Shown: positions 16,021 to 23,632 of the stretch, piece by piece
Layout: every line of letters begins with the position of its first letter
Position numbering within the stretch: the first letter of the stretch is position 1
Origin: Neobacillus cucumis
Lineage (GTDB): Bacteria > Bacillota > Bacilli > Bacillales > Cytobacillaceae
NCBI RefSeq assembly: GCF_002860255.1
Contig: NZ_PGVE01000072.1
Coordinates: 88,110 to 152,109 of the forward strand
Reading direction: 5' to 3'
Length of the DNA stretch: 64,000 nucleotides
Made by a program: the position numbers and the translations under genes
The notes under the pieces: generated by a model
The model's input: only the letters and a program-made list of their open reading frames with translations
What the model was told of the DNA's origin: nothing
Database searches by the model: none

Positions 16021-16397
16021 GATTTCACCTCCAAAATAATTGTATGAAAAAAAGCCAACATTGATGTTGACGTATTTCAAATAAAATTACTTTTCATTTA
16101 CTTCTTAAGAGTACATGAAAGTGAACAGGTGTCCTTCATTACTGGGATTAAGACAAATGAAACTGAAGTTCGGCCACTTTTATTAGTCGGAACCACGGGG
16201 GGGAAGATCTCCTTTAGGGGTTGAGACCCACTTTTATCAGTCAGAACAAAGGCGAATAAGTTCTTACATAGGAAAAGACTAGACTTATTTAAAATTATTG
16301 ATCACAAAACCCTTATTTTTTCTTATTCACAACCTGTCCTATTTATCATCTAACCAATATATCAAGGATGATGAATCATAAATAGGGAGGTATTGTT
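16021..16397. other. Gene-free stretch between cwlJ and the nuclease gene
   Basis: These 377 bases contain the divergent control regions and a pair of imperfect 23-bp direct repeats (16174-16196 and 16228-16250). No ORF with a ribosome site is visible. Confidence 0.5.
16174..16250. repeat. Two imperfect 23-bp direct repeats with a TTTATCAG-type core
   Basis: CCACTTTTATTAGTCGGAAC and CCACTTTTATCAGTCAGAAC begin 54 bases apart. The reversed core CTGATAAAAGT matches units of the repeat cluster at 23041-23133, so both may belong to one dispersed family. Confidence 0.6.
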
Positions 16398-16991
16398 TTG
16401 GTGAAAAAAATAACAGGAGTAACACTAGTAACAGCCACAACGCTTATAGCTCTAAATCCTTCGCCTAGTAAGCAAGAAGAACTAACACCAAGGGTCAATC
16501 TTCAGCAGGATTTACATAGCACCTCACTTACAGACGAATCCTTACAAATCCCTGTCACATTAGTGGATACCATTGATGGAGATACCATAAAAGTAAGAGT
16601 ACAGCGGAAAATCGAAACGGTGCGCTATTTACTAATGGATACCCCGGAATCAAAAAAGCCGAAGATGTGTGTCCAGCCCTATGCAAAGGAAGCTTTTTTT
16701 AGAAATGAAGAACTGGTGATGAGCGGCTCGTTAACAATAGAATATGAGAAGGGGAACATTAGGGATTCCTATGGCCGGCTATTAGCCTATGTATATGTCG
16801 ATGGCCAATCGGTTCAAGAAACACTGTTAAGAGAAGGATTCGCACGAGTGGCATATATCATGAACCCACCCTATAAATATCTTTCTTTATATCGGGAGGA
16901 TGAGCGTCTTGCCCAAAGGGGCCAATTAAACATCTGGAGCAAACCGAATTTTGTAAGAGAATGGGGATTTAATGGGTGTGCGCCTTCATAA
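16398..16991 (+). CDS. Secreted thermonuclease-family (SNase-like) nuclease
   Basis: 197 residues starting at TTG 16398 (or GTG 16401) after GGGAGG. An N-terminal hydrophobic segment suggests secretion or membrane anchoring. The SNase core follows: TIDGDTIKV, VRYLLMDTPESKKPK, RDSYGRLLAYVYVDG and LLREGFARVAY, with the catalytic Arg, Glu and Arg of staphylococcal nuclease all preserved. Such Ca-dependent nucleases cleave DNA and RNA outside the cell. It has no operon partner. Confidence 0.88.
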   Translation: MVKKITGVTLVTATTLIALNPSPSKQEELTPRVNLQQDLHSTSLTDESLQIPVTLVDTIDGDTIKVRVQRKIETVRYLLMDTPESKKPKMCVQPYAKEAFFRNEELVMSGSLTIEYEKGNIRDSYGRLLAYVYVDGQSVQETLLREGFARVAYIMNPPYKYLSLYREDERLAQRGQLNIWSKPNFVREWGFNGCAPS

Positions 16992-17054
16992 ATGATTTAA
17001 TAACAAAATGGCGGCCTTTCACATTAAATACGGTCACCCATAAACTAAATATGG

Positions 17055-17900
17055 GTGATGAATGTGTTTTTACGAAATCAAATGGACATAACTTCTTACC
17101 ATCAAAAATATTTTAGACCATCATGCTTACCTGCATTAAATTTGAGATTTGACACATGGGAGTCCTTCACACCTTATTATGATAAAACCCATGAACAAAT
17201 CCAATTATCTCCAGAATTGACAACCACCCCTGAAGACACCCTTCTCCACTATTTTAGCATTTTACGTGAAGCAGTCTTTATTGGTGATCGAGGCTGCGGT
17301 TCAATCGGTCAGGGAAGTTTACCATTTCCACTTGCCTATAATTTTTTGTCTAAAGAATATCAAAAAAAACTAAGCTATGAGGATTATCTTCAGTTATTTA
17401 CTGGAATACGCCATACAAGTTTAATCAAGCTTTGTAGAGTCCCAGACGAAAAAAGAGGAATCAAGTTTTTTTATGAAGTGGAAACGATTGAAGGGTCAGA
17501 GAGCAAAAAGGCGGAGTATTTTGGCTATTCTTACGGATTCATTATGCTTGCTCAAGAAAATGAAGGTTATCGAATATCAGATTTAAGCAGGATGGAAGAA
17601 GACTTTCTTTGTGCACCTTACCATGGATGGAGTCATGATGCGGAAGCAGTGGTAGAGGTGAAATATGGAAATTGGTGCAAATTAATTCACAAAAAAAATC
17701 CAACAATAGCCTATTCATATGTTAAAAAAATTTGTTTTCGCGGAAATGACGGGGTTGATTATTGTATGATATTTTTTACATTAACCAATGGAACGGACGT
17801 CGAAATTGCCCAATTCCGCAAAGCGCGGAATGAAATATGGAAACAGTTTACCATGCACCCTGAAGAAGAATGTTTAACAGAAAATAGAGAAATCCTATAA
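17055..17900 (+). CDS. Uncharacterised protein, 281 residues
   Basis: The frame opens with GTG 17055 and ATG 17058. The ribosome site is weak (GGGTG). The protein appears soluble, with no signal peptide or membrane segment, and is rich in aromatic residues (YHQKYFRPSCLPALNLRFD at the start, CAPYHGWSHDAE in the middle). I do not recognise a family or motif. It is flanked by the secreted nuclease upstream and a strong convergent terminator downstream, and so is probably monocistronic. Confidence 0.6.
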   Translation: MMNVFLRNQMDITSYHQKYFRPSCLPALNLRFDTWESFTPYYDKTHEQIQLSPELTTTPEDTLLHYFSILREAVFIGDRGCGSIGQGSLPFPLAYNFLSKEYQKKLSYEDYLQLFTGIRHTSLIKLCRVPDEKRGIKFFYEVETIEGSESKKAEYFGYSYGFIMLAQENEGYRISDLSRMEEDFLCAPYHGWSHDAEAVVEVKYGNWCKLIHKKNPTIAYSYVKKICFRGNDGVDYCMIFFTLTNGTDVEIAQFRKARNEIWKQFTMHPEEECLTENREIL

Positions 17901-17976
17901 CAGGGAGGAACAAGTAAAATCAATATTACTAATCCCATCCTATACGCTAGTAAAGTAATTTTGAACCTAATTAAAG

Positions 17977-18016
17977 GGGATTCCAAAAATAACTTTTGGA
18001 ATCCCTAGTATTTTTT
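17977..18016. terminator. Convergent terminator between the 281-residue gene and kimA
   Basis: GGGATTCCAAAA (17977-17988) pairs with TTTTGGAATCCC (17994-18005). A TAGTATTTTTTT tail serves the plus strand. The AT-rich left side could serve the minus strand. Confidence 0.85.
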
Positions 18017-18019
18017 TAA

Positions 18020-19846
18020 CTATTTTTTTAATCGGAATGGTACAGTTGAAACAATCACATTTTTTTGATAAATGAGGTAGAGTCGTAATAATAAGCTTGA
18101 TTGATTATGCAAGAAATCGTGCCATCTTTTTTTTGTAATAAATTGAGGAATCAATACTGTAAGTGTGTACTTTTGTTCATTTGCCTTTTCCTCCACGATT
18201 TCGATAAATCGTGCAATCGGTCGTAATAAACTTCTGTAGGAGGTATACAAAGTCACAAGACGAATATCTGGCTGCCATTCCTTCCATTGATCCTCCATTT
18301 GTTTTTCACTCTCACGGTCAAAAGCCACATAAACAGCAATGACGGAGTCACCAATTAACTTCGCATAGTTTAATGAGTTTTCTACAACCTTAGAAATCCC
18401 AGCAACCGGGACAATGACAATGTTACCCTCTAACGGAAGAGCCCCATCACCCGTTGTAATCCTCAGTTGTTCACCAACGGCATCATAATGCCTTTTAATT
18501 CGATGGCAAATAAAGACGATCAGCGGTAAGAAGATGAGAATATACCAGACTTGAGAAAATTTTGTGACAAAGAAAATAATTACAACCGTTAAAGTAATCA
18601 GTGCGCCAATTAGATTAATGGTCATTTTCGGCAGCCAACCAGAAGGTTTCTCTCTAATCCATTTCACAATCATACCTGTTTGCGACAGTGTGAAAGGGAT
18701 AAACACACCTACTGCGTAAAGAGGAATCAGTTGTTCGGTTGCCCCTCTAAAGATGATAATCAATAAAATGGATGCCACACTTAGAGTAAGAATTCCATTT
18801 GAATAGCCAAGTCGATCGCCGCGGTTTAGGAACATTCGCGGTATATACTTGTCTGTGGCAAAGTTAACCGCTAACATCGGAAAAGCAGAGAATCCTGTGT
18901 TCGCAGCAAGTACCAAAATCAGAGCTGTTGTTCCCTGGATAAAATAATAAAGAAAGTTTCTCCCAAAAATATGAGAGGCCATTTGGGAAACAACCGTTTC
19001 CTCTGCTTTAGGAGAAATTCCAAGCCAATAAGCTAGAAACATCGTTCCCGAAAATAGAACCGCTAAAATGAATCCCATGATCATTAAAGTATGGACTGCA
19101 TTTTTAGCTTCAGGTTCCTTGAAATTCGGAACAGCATTTGAAACAGCTTCCACTCCTGTTAGAGCCGAGCAGCCTGATGAAAAGGCGCGCAATAGAAAAA
19201 ATAGACTTATACCGGGAACAGCTGTTCCTATTGGTGTATGTAGATGGAAAGGAATCTGTCCGCTAACCATTTGCCATAGACCCACTCCAATCAGAAGAAG
19301 TAAAGCCAAGACAAATAAGTAAACCGGATAGGCAAGGACATTAGCTGATTCCGTAATCCCTCTGAGATTCAAAATCGTAATCACAATAACTAAAAAGGAA
19401 GCGATTACGACATTATAGGGATGTAAGAGAGGAAAAGCGGATGTAATCGCATCGGTTCCGGCTGAAACACTTACGGCTACTGTTAAGATATAATCGACTA
19501 ATAACGAACCGCCTGCTACAAGTCCTGCATTTTTCCCCAAGTTACTCTTCGAAACAACATAAGCACCCCCGCCATGAGGATAAGCGTAGATAATTTGACG
19601 ATAGGATAAAATTAGTGCAGCTAAAAGGATGAGGACACCTACACCAATCGGTATGGAATACCAGAGAGCAATTAGACCTAAGGTGGATAACACAATGATA
19701 ACTTGCTCCGGACCGTATGCCACGGAAGATAGAGCATCTGATGACAGTATGGCAAGTGCTTTTAATTTTCCTAATCGTTGTTCGCCTAATTCACTTGTTT
19801 TTAGCGGTTTCCCAATTAAGGCCCGTTTAAATATTGAATAACGCAT
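18020..19846 (-). CDS. kimA: High-affinity potassium importer KimA (YdaO-type APC permease)
   Basis: 608 residues from the ATG at 19846, preceded by GGGGGT. It follows B. subtilis KimA closely: FKRALIGKPLKTSELGEQ, LKALAILSSDALSSVAYGPEQ, YPHGGGAYVVSKSNLGKNAGL, SAGTDAITSAFPLLH and SGCSALTGVEAVSNAVP. About 12 membrane helices occupy residues 30-460. The cytosolic C-terminal half-domain (IVIVPVAGISKVVENSLNYAK, ending LLRLYLIYQKN) is the USP-like domain that binds c-di-AMP in KimA. KimA is a proton-coupled K+ importer inhibited by c-di-AMP. The leader resembles a shortened ydaO riboswitch and ends in a terminator. Confidence 0.92.
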   Translation of the reverse strand: MRYSIFKRALIGKPLKTSELGEQRLGKLKALAILSSDALSSVAYGPEQVIIVLSTLGLIALWYSIPIGVGVLILLAALILSYRQIIYAYPHGGGAYVVSKSNLGKNAGLVAGGSLLVDYILTVAVSVSAGTDAITSAFPLLHPYNVVIASFLVIVITILNLRGITESANVLAYPVYLFVLALLLLIGVGLWQMVSGQIPFHLHTPIGTAVPGISLFFLLRAFSSGCSALTGVEAVSNAVPNFKEPEAKNAVHTLMIMGFILAVLFSGTMFLAYWLGISPKAEETVVSQMASHIFGRNFLYYFIQGTTALILVLAANTGFSAFPMLAVNFATDKYIPRMFLNRGDRLGYSNGILTLSVASILLIIIFRGATEQLIPLYAVGVFIPFTLSQTGMIVKWIREKPSGWLPKMTINLIGALITLTVVIIFFVTKFSQVWYILIFLPLIVFICHRIKRHYDAVGEQLRITTGDGALPLEGNIVIVPVAGISKVVENSLNYAKLIGDSVIAVYVAFDRESEKQMEDQWKEWQPDIRLVTLYTSYRSLLRPIARFIEIVEEKANEQKYTLTVLIPQFITKKRWHDFLHNQSSLLLRLYLIYQKNVIVSTVPFRLKK

Positions 19847-19947
19847 AAAGTACCCCCATAATTTAAGCAATGGAACTGCTATCTATTAAGTATAGGATTA
19901 TCATACCCGCAAAGACTTTTTGAAAATCATTGATCAAAAGCAAACGC

Positions 19948-19979
19948 AAAAAAGAACACTAAGCTTTTACTTACTGTTC
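19948..19979 (-). terminator. Leader terminator upstream of kimA
   Basis: On the minus strand, GAACA-G-TAAG pairs with CTTA-G-TGTTC around a TAAAAG loop, followed by TTTTTT. It lies between the riboswitch-like element and the kimA start, in the place expected for a transcriptional off-switch. Confidence 0.75.
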
Positions 19980-20018
19980 CTAAAATTACGACACAGAGCA
20001 AATAAACGCCTCCCTGAA

Positions 20019-20097
20019 CGCTTATGAGGTTGGTATCGGTTCGAACTATAGAGATTCCTTTGAACGAAGGATTCACCCACTTCTGGATGAATAAACG
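20019..20097 (-). promoter_or_regulatory. Shortened ydaO-type c-di-AMP riboswitch-like element upstream of kimA
   Basis: On the minus strand the leader shows GGGTGAATCC and, near its 3' end, CGAACCG and CCAACCTCATAAGCGTTC. These match conserved blocks of the ydaO-yuaA aptamer as I remember it. P1 is retained as CGTTTAT (20091-20097) with ATAAGCG (20019-20025), one G-U pair. The 5' segment that in B. subtilis ydaO contains GGGGGACC is missing, and the GUCAGCUAACC block is altered and about two bases shorter. The element is therefore partly degenerate or a compact variant. Ligand binding is not assured. Confidence 0.6.
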
Positions 20098-20357
20098 ATT
20101 TTAGGTTTGATTTTTAATTAATATGAAATTTATTTACCAATATAACCTAGAAAGAATGATTTATATTATTTAAATAAGTTTCCTTCTGTTATCTTACATA
20201 AGAATGCGCAATTGTAAAAATAAGTGTGTGGTTTTTGCTTAAGAGGATTGAATAGAAATTTCCCAAGTAGATAACCCTATCTTAAAAAAATGGGGTTTAA
20301 TCCTGCTTTCTTTGAAAGATTAACAAAGCACTTTTGTAAAAGAATAAGGTGAAATTA
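20098..20357. other. Divergent intergenic region kimA-yoaK
   Basis: Very AT-rich sequence, with no ORF and no clear hairpin. It should hold the promoters of both the kimA leader and the yoaK-like gene, but I could not fix either with confidence. Confidence 0.4.
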
Positions 20358-21059
20358 ATGAAATATAGAATTCCTTCGTTATCGTCCAACTCCATCTATT
20401 TGGGTGTTTTGTTAGCCATCGTAGGCGGTTTTTTAGATGCTTACACCTTTATCAGTCGTGATGGGGTGTTTGCTAATGCACAAACGGGAAATATGGTACT
20501 GCTCTCTGTAAAAGCAGCAAATAAGGAATGGAGAGGCGTTTTGCATTTTATTCCGCCTATCTTGGCATTCATAATGGGCGTGTTGGTTTCAGAAATGGTG
20601 AAAATTCCTCAAATAAGAGAAGTATTGCATAGCTATCGAAGGTCCATTCTGATTTTGGAATGTCTGGTATTGATAACTGTAGGTCTGTTGCCTAAAAGTG
20701 TACCTAACATAGTGGTTACCGTATGTATTGCCTTTGTCTCCTCTTTACAAATTTCTACGTTCAATAAGCTGGACAAGTGGGCCTACAATTCAACGATGAC
20801 AACAGGTAACCTTCGAACGGCGACACAAGCCGCCTACATGGCAATAAAGGAAAATGATCTTGAAGCAAGGAAACAATTTAAAGAATTTTTTGTGATTATT
20901 CTTTCTTTTATATTTGGTGCGCTGACAGGAACCTTTTCTACCACTTATTTTGGAAATCCATCTATTTATATAGCTGGAGGAATTTTAGTGATTGCTATTA
21001 TTCTTTATCACCGGGATAGAGGTTATTTGAGTGAAAACCTTAGGTCAAAAATAAGATAA
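20358..21059 (+). CDS. YoaK-family (DUF1275) membrane protein
   Basis: 233 residues from the ATG at 20358, six bases after AAGGTG. The frame also has a GTG at 20349. It carries the DUF1275 pattern GGFLDAYTFISRDGVFANAQTGNMV near the N-terminus and YNSTMTTGNLRTATQAAY in the middle, with about six hydrophobic segments. The family is a widespread inner-membrane protein of unknown transport function. No partner gene is evident. Confidence 0.85.
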   Translation: MKYRIPSLSSNSIYLGVLLAIVGGFLDAYTFISRDGVFANAQTGNMVLLSVKAANKEWRGVLHFIPPILAFIMGVLVSEMVKIPQIREVLHSYRRSILILECLVLITVGLLPKSVPNIVVTVCIAFVSSLQISTFNKLDKWAYNSTMTTGNLRTATQAAYMAIKENDLEARKQFKEFFVIILSFIFGALTGTFSTTYFGNPSIYIAGGILVIAIILYHRDRGYLSENLRSKIR

Positions 21060-21087
21060 AAGATAAATGGAAAATTTTTGATTGGGC

Positions 21088-21116
21088 ATGACAGGTTTTG
21101 GAACGTTTGTTATAAT
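21088..21116 (+). promoter_or_regulatory. Sigma-A promoter of the coiled-coil gene
   Basis: ATGACA (21088) and TATAAT (21111) are separated by 17 bases, with a TGT extension giving an extended -10. It lies 71 bases before the start at 21188. Confidence 0.75.
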
Positions 21117-21187
21117 AGATATAAGAAAGTATGTTCGGAAATAAGGTAAATAATATAAATATAATCACTAAACTGGGGGAAGTTCAA

Positions 21188-21469
21188 ATGGAAGAGAGCT
21201 TTAAACTAATCCTCAATGAATTACAAAAAATGAACACTCGTCTGGAAAATTTAGAAACTGGTCAACAAAAGTTAGAATCAGGTCAATTGAAATTGCACCT
21301 ATACGTAAAGGAAGTAAAAAACGGACAAGAAAAACTACAAAAGAATTTGATCCAAAGTATCGGTGATCACACAGAAAAAATGATTCAATATACAGATGAT
21401 AAAACAGATGCCTTAAACAAACGGCTTTTTAATGTAGAAACGGAAATTGAAAAACTACTAAGAAAATAA
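21188..21469 (+). CDS. Small coiled-coil protein
   Basis: 93 residues from the ATG at 21188 behind GGGGGA. An earlier ATG at 21131 has no site. The whole chain is predicted helical and charged, with heptad-like repeats (ILNELQKMNTRLENLETGQQKLESGQLKL) and a repeated LE-GQ-KL motif. It has no signal or membrane segment. Such short all-coil proteins are common in Bacilli next to unrelated genes. I cannot assign a function. A terminator overlaps its stop codon. Confidence 0.7.
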   Translation: MEESFKLILNELQKMNTRLENLETGQQKLESGQLKLHLYVKEVKNGQEKLQKNLIQSIGDHTEKMIQYTDDKTDALNKRLFNVETEIEKLLRK

Positions 21470-21496
21470 TCCAATGCTATGGTTGGATTATTTTTT
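21465..21496 (+). terminator. Intrinsic terminator overlapping the coiled-coil gene stop
   Basis: AATAATCCAA (21465-21474) pairs with TTGGATTATT (21483-21492), followed by TTTT. The TAA stop lies within the 5' arm. Confidence 0.88.
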
Positions 21497-21538
21497 ATAA
21501 ATAAATCGAAATATGCAATAGTAATAATATATGTCAAT

Positions 21539-21575
21539 TTGAACGGTACATTGGTTGTGGTACCGTTCAATTTTT
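21539..21575 (+). terminator. Second terminator-like hairpin
   Basis: TTGAACGGTAC (21539-21549) pairs with GTACCGTTCAA (21560-21570), followed by TTTTT. No gene lies between it and the preceding terminator, so it is either a back-up or ends a short RNA of unknown nature. Confidence 0.7.
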
Positions 21576-21617
21576 GTATAAAATAACAATAGGAAATAAA
21601 TTTGAAAAGGTGATAAC

Positions 21618-22985
21618 ATGAGTAATTTATCCGAAGTATTATCAACTAATCACAATGAGAATGTTGAGGAATTAAAAGAACTGCTCCGCATTCCAAGCAT
21701 CAGTTCCTTATCTGAGCATAAAGAGGACATTCAACAAGCAGCCTCCTGGATTGCCAATAAATTAAAAAACATTGGAATGGAACATGTGGAAATCATCCAG
21801 ACAAAAGGTCATCCAATTATCTATGCGGACTGGCTTCATCAAGAAAACGCCCCAACAGTTTTAGTATACGGTCATTATGACGTACAGCCCGTTGATCCAG
21901 TTCATTTATGGGAAACGCCTCCGTTTGAACCAACGATCCGTGATGAAAAGATCTTTGCCAGAGGCGCAACCGACGACAAAGGGCAGACATTCTTACATAT
22001 CAAAGCAGTTGAAACATTATTGAAATTAGAAGATAAATTACCGGTCAACGTTAAATTCTGCATCGAAGGAGAAGAAGAAATCGGAAGTCCACATCTTCCG
22101 CCATTTTTATCCGAAAACAAAGAGAAATTATCCTGTGATGTGGTTATTATTTCTGATTCGGATATGTGGGACAGAGGTGTTCCAGCCATCACCTATTCTC
22201 TAAGAGGTCTATGTGCACTGGAATTTTCCCTTAAAACCGCTAATTCTGATTTGCATTCAGGCATGTTTGGCGGAGGAGTTCAAAACGCCAACCATCTATT
22301 AGTACAGCTGCTTTCTACTCTTCATGATGAAAACGGTAAAGTAAATGTGGACCATTTTTATGATGATGTCGTGGAATTGACGGAATTTGAAAAGGAACAA
22401 ATAAAAGCCTTGGGCTTTGATGAAGAAAAACTAAAAAAATCGTTAGGATTAACAGATTTTACGGGTGGAGAACACAGTTTCCCTTACCCGGAGAGAATCA
22501 GTTCCCGGCCTACATTAGAAATAAACGGTCTTTGGGGAGGATTTCAGGGCGAAGGGACAAAAACGGTCATTCCGAACGAAGCACATGCCAAAATCACCTG
22601 CCGCTTAGTCCACAATCAAAATCCTGAAACGATTCAAGGATTGATCAAAAAGCATCTGGAAGAGCATACACCAAAAGGATGCACGGTGAATGTGTCGCTA
22701 CAAGATACAGGCAATCCTTTTTTAACACCGATCGACAGTCCAATGATCCAAAAAGCGGCCGAAGCGTATGAAAACGTCTATGGGAAAGCACCTGTTTACA
22801 AAAGAGAAGGTGGTTCGATTCCAATTGTATCGGATTTCAACCAATCCCTAAATGCGCCGGTTGTTTTAATGGGCTTTGGTTTGCCAGATGAAAACCTTCA
22901 TGCACCGAATGAACATTTTAACTTAGAAAACTTTGATAAAGGCATTCTAACCATTTGTTCCTTTTTCGAACGTCTTAATAAGTAA
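21618..22985 (+). CDS. M20-family dipeptidase
   Basis: 455-residue cytosolic zinc peptidase of the ArgE/DapE/ACY1 group. Visible motifs are VYGHYDVQPVDP with the first zinc ligands, RGATDDKGQTF, EGEEEIGSP with the catalytic and ligand glutamates, DLHSGMFGG in the dimerisation lid, and GFGLPDENLHAPNEHF with the terminal histidine ligand. The start ATG follows AAAAGGTG. It is a clear paralogue of the protein at 36416. It probably hydrolyses dipeptides or acylated amino acids. The substrate cannot be read from sequence. Confidence 0.9.
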   Translation: MSNLSEVLSTNHNENVEELKELLRIPSISSLSEHKEDIQQAASWIANKLKNIGMEHVEIIQTKGHPIIYADWLHQENAPTVLVYGHYDVQPVDPVHLWETPPFEPTIRDEKIFARGATDDKGQTFLHIKAVETLLKLEDKLPVNVKFCIEGEEEIGSPHLPPFLSENKEKLSCDVVIISDSDMWDRGVPAITYSLRGLCALEFSLKTANSDLHSGMFGGGVQNANHLLVQLLSTLHDENGKVNVDHFYDDVVELTEFEKEQIKALGFDEEKLKKSLGLTDFTGGEHSFPYPERISSRPTLEINGLWGGFQGEGTKTVIPNEAHAKITCRLVHNQNPETIQGLIKKHLEEHTPKGCTVNVSLQDTGNPFLTPIDSPMIQKAAEAYENVYGKAPVYKREGGSIPIVSDFNQSLNAPVVLMGFGLPDENLHAPNEHFNLENFDKGILTICSFFERLNK

Positions 22986-22990
22986 AATGG

Positions 22991-23027
22991 TGCCTGTCAC
23001 CACCTGTGGGGTGATGACAGGCGTTTT
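22991..23027 (+). terminator. Intrinsic terminator of the M20 dipeptidase gene
   Basis: GCCTGTCA (22992-22999) pairs with TGACAGGC (23015-23022) around an inner hairpin, followed by GTTTT. The GGTGCCTGTCACC arm is a common hairpin sequence in Bacillus intergenic DNA. Confidence 0.85.
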
Positions 23028-23040
23028 AATGAGATGAAAT

Positions 23041-23133
23041 CCGTTGATAAATGGGATTATGCTGATAAATTTTATTTTCCGCTGATAAGTCACTGAAAAG
23101 TGCTGATAAATCAATAAAAAGCGCCGATAAAAG
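23041..23133. repeat. Cluster of five GCTGATAAA-type repeats, period about 20 bp
   Basis: GTTGATAAA, GCTGATAAA, GCTGATAAG, GCTGATAAA and GCCGATAAA recur at 23043, 23061, 23081, 23102 and 23123, spaced 18-21 bp. They lie between a terminator and the next gene. The last unit matches the reversed core of the repeats at 16174-16250. No function is assigned. Confidence 0.75.
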
Positions 23134-23193
23134 TGTTGGAGCTTAATATAATCCTAGGATGGAGAAGGAATTGATCAAAAGGAGTGAAATCCT

Positions 23194-23583
23194 CTGAACG
23201 ATATTTATGTTTTCGTGTACGGAACCTTAAGAAAGAATGAAACTAATCATTTTTTACTGAAGGAAGCCACACTAATCGCCCCTCAAGCATGGACGAATGG
23301 CCGCCTTTTTGACACAGGTCTCGGATACCCTGCACTAAAGGAATCAATAAACGATAAAGTCTATGGTGAAATCTACCTTATATCTGAAGAGCAGCTTCAT
23401 AGACTGGATGAATTAGAAGATTACCGTCCGAATGATAGAAACAATTTATACAACCGAAAAAAGCAAGTTGTTTTTTATGATACTGGTAAAATAGAAACCT
23501 ATCTTTATTTTATTGCCGAACATCAGGAAACACTGTTGAAAAATCCTATCGAATCAGGTGATTGGAAGCTTTACAGATCCTGA
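23194..23583 (+). CDS. Gamma-glutamylcyclotransferase-like (AIG2/YtfP) protein with probable CTG start
   Basis: Family members begin with a strand ending VFVYGTLR, then have a glycine-rich loop, a conserved glutamate and a V-GE-Y segment. Here the chain reads NDIYVFVYGTLRKNE, then GLGYPALKES and VYGEIYLI. To include the first strand, translation must begin at CTG 23194. GGAGTG lies seven bases upstream, and an in-frame stop at 23185 rules out anything earlier. The next usual start, GTG 23215, would remove the strand. That gives 129 residues by CTG or 122 by GTG. The precise substrate is unknown. Confidence 0.8.
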   Translation: MNDIYVFVYGTLRKNETNHFLLKEATLIAPQAWTNGRLFDTGLGYPALKESINDKVYGEIYLISEEQLHRLDELEDYRPNDRNNLYNRKKQVVFYDTGKIETYLYFIAEHQETLLKNPIESGDWKLYRS

Positions 23584-23602
23584 TCCTAGTAAGCGTACAA
23601 AG

Positions 23603-23632
23603 AAAGCCGCCAAGAAGGGCGGCTTTACGTTT
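23603..23632. terminator. Bidirectional terminator between convergent genes
   Basis: AAAGCCGCC (23603-23611) pairs with GGCGGCTTT (23618-23626). Both flanks are usable as T tracts on their respective strands, serving the GGCT-like gene and the MFS gene. Confidence 0.8.

Noticed and set aside
16039..16046. CATACAAT as a sigma-E -10 for cwlJ
   Set aside because: The hexamer fits, but the start site would fall almost on the ribosome site and I find no sigma-E -35 at the right distance, so I did not list it as a promoter.
23041..23133. CRISPR array
   Set aside because: Units are only about 9 bp conserved with about 10-bp gaps, too short for repeats and spacers, and no cas genes are present.
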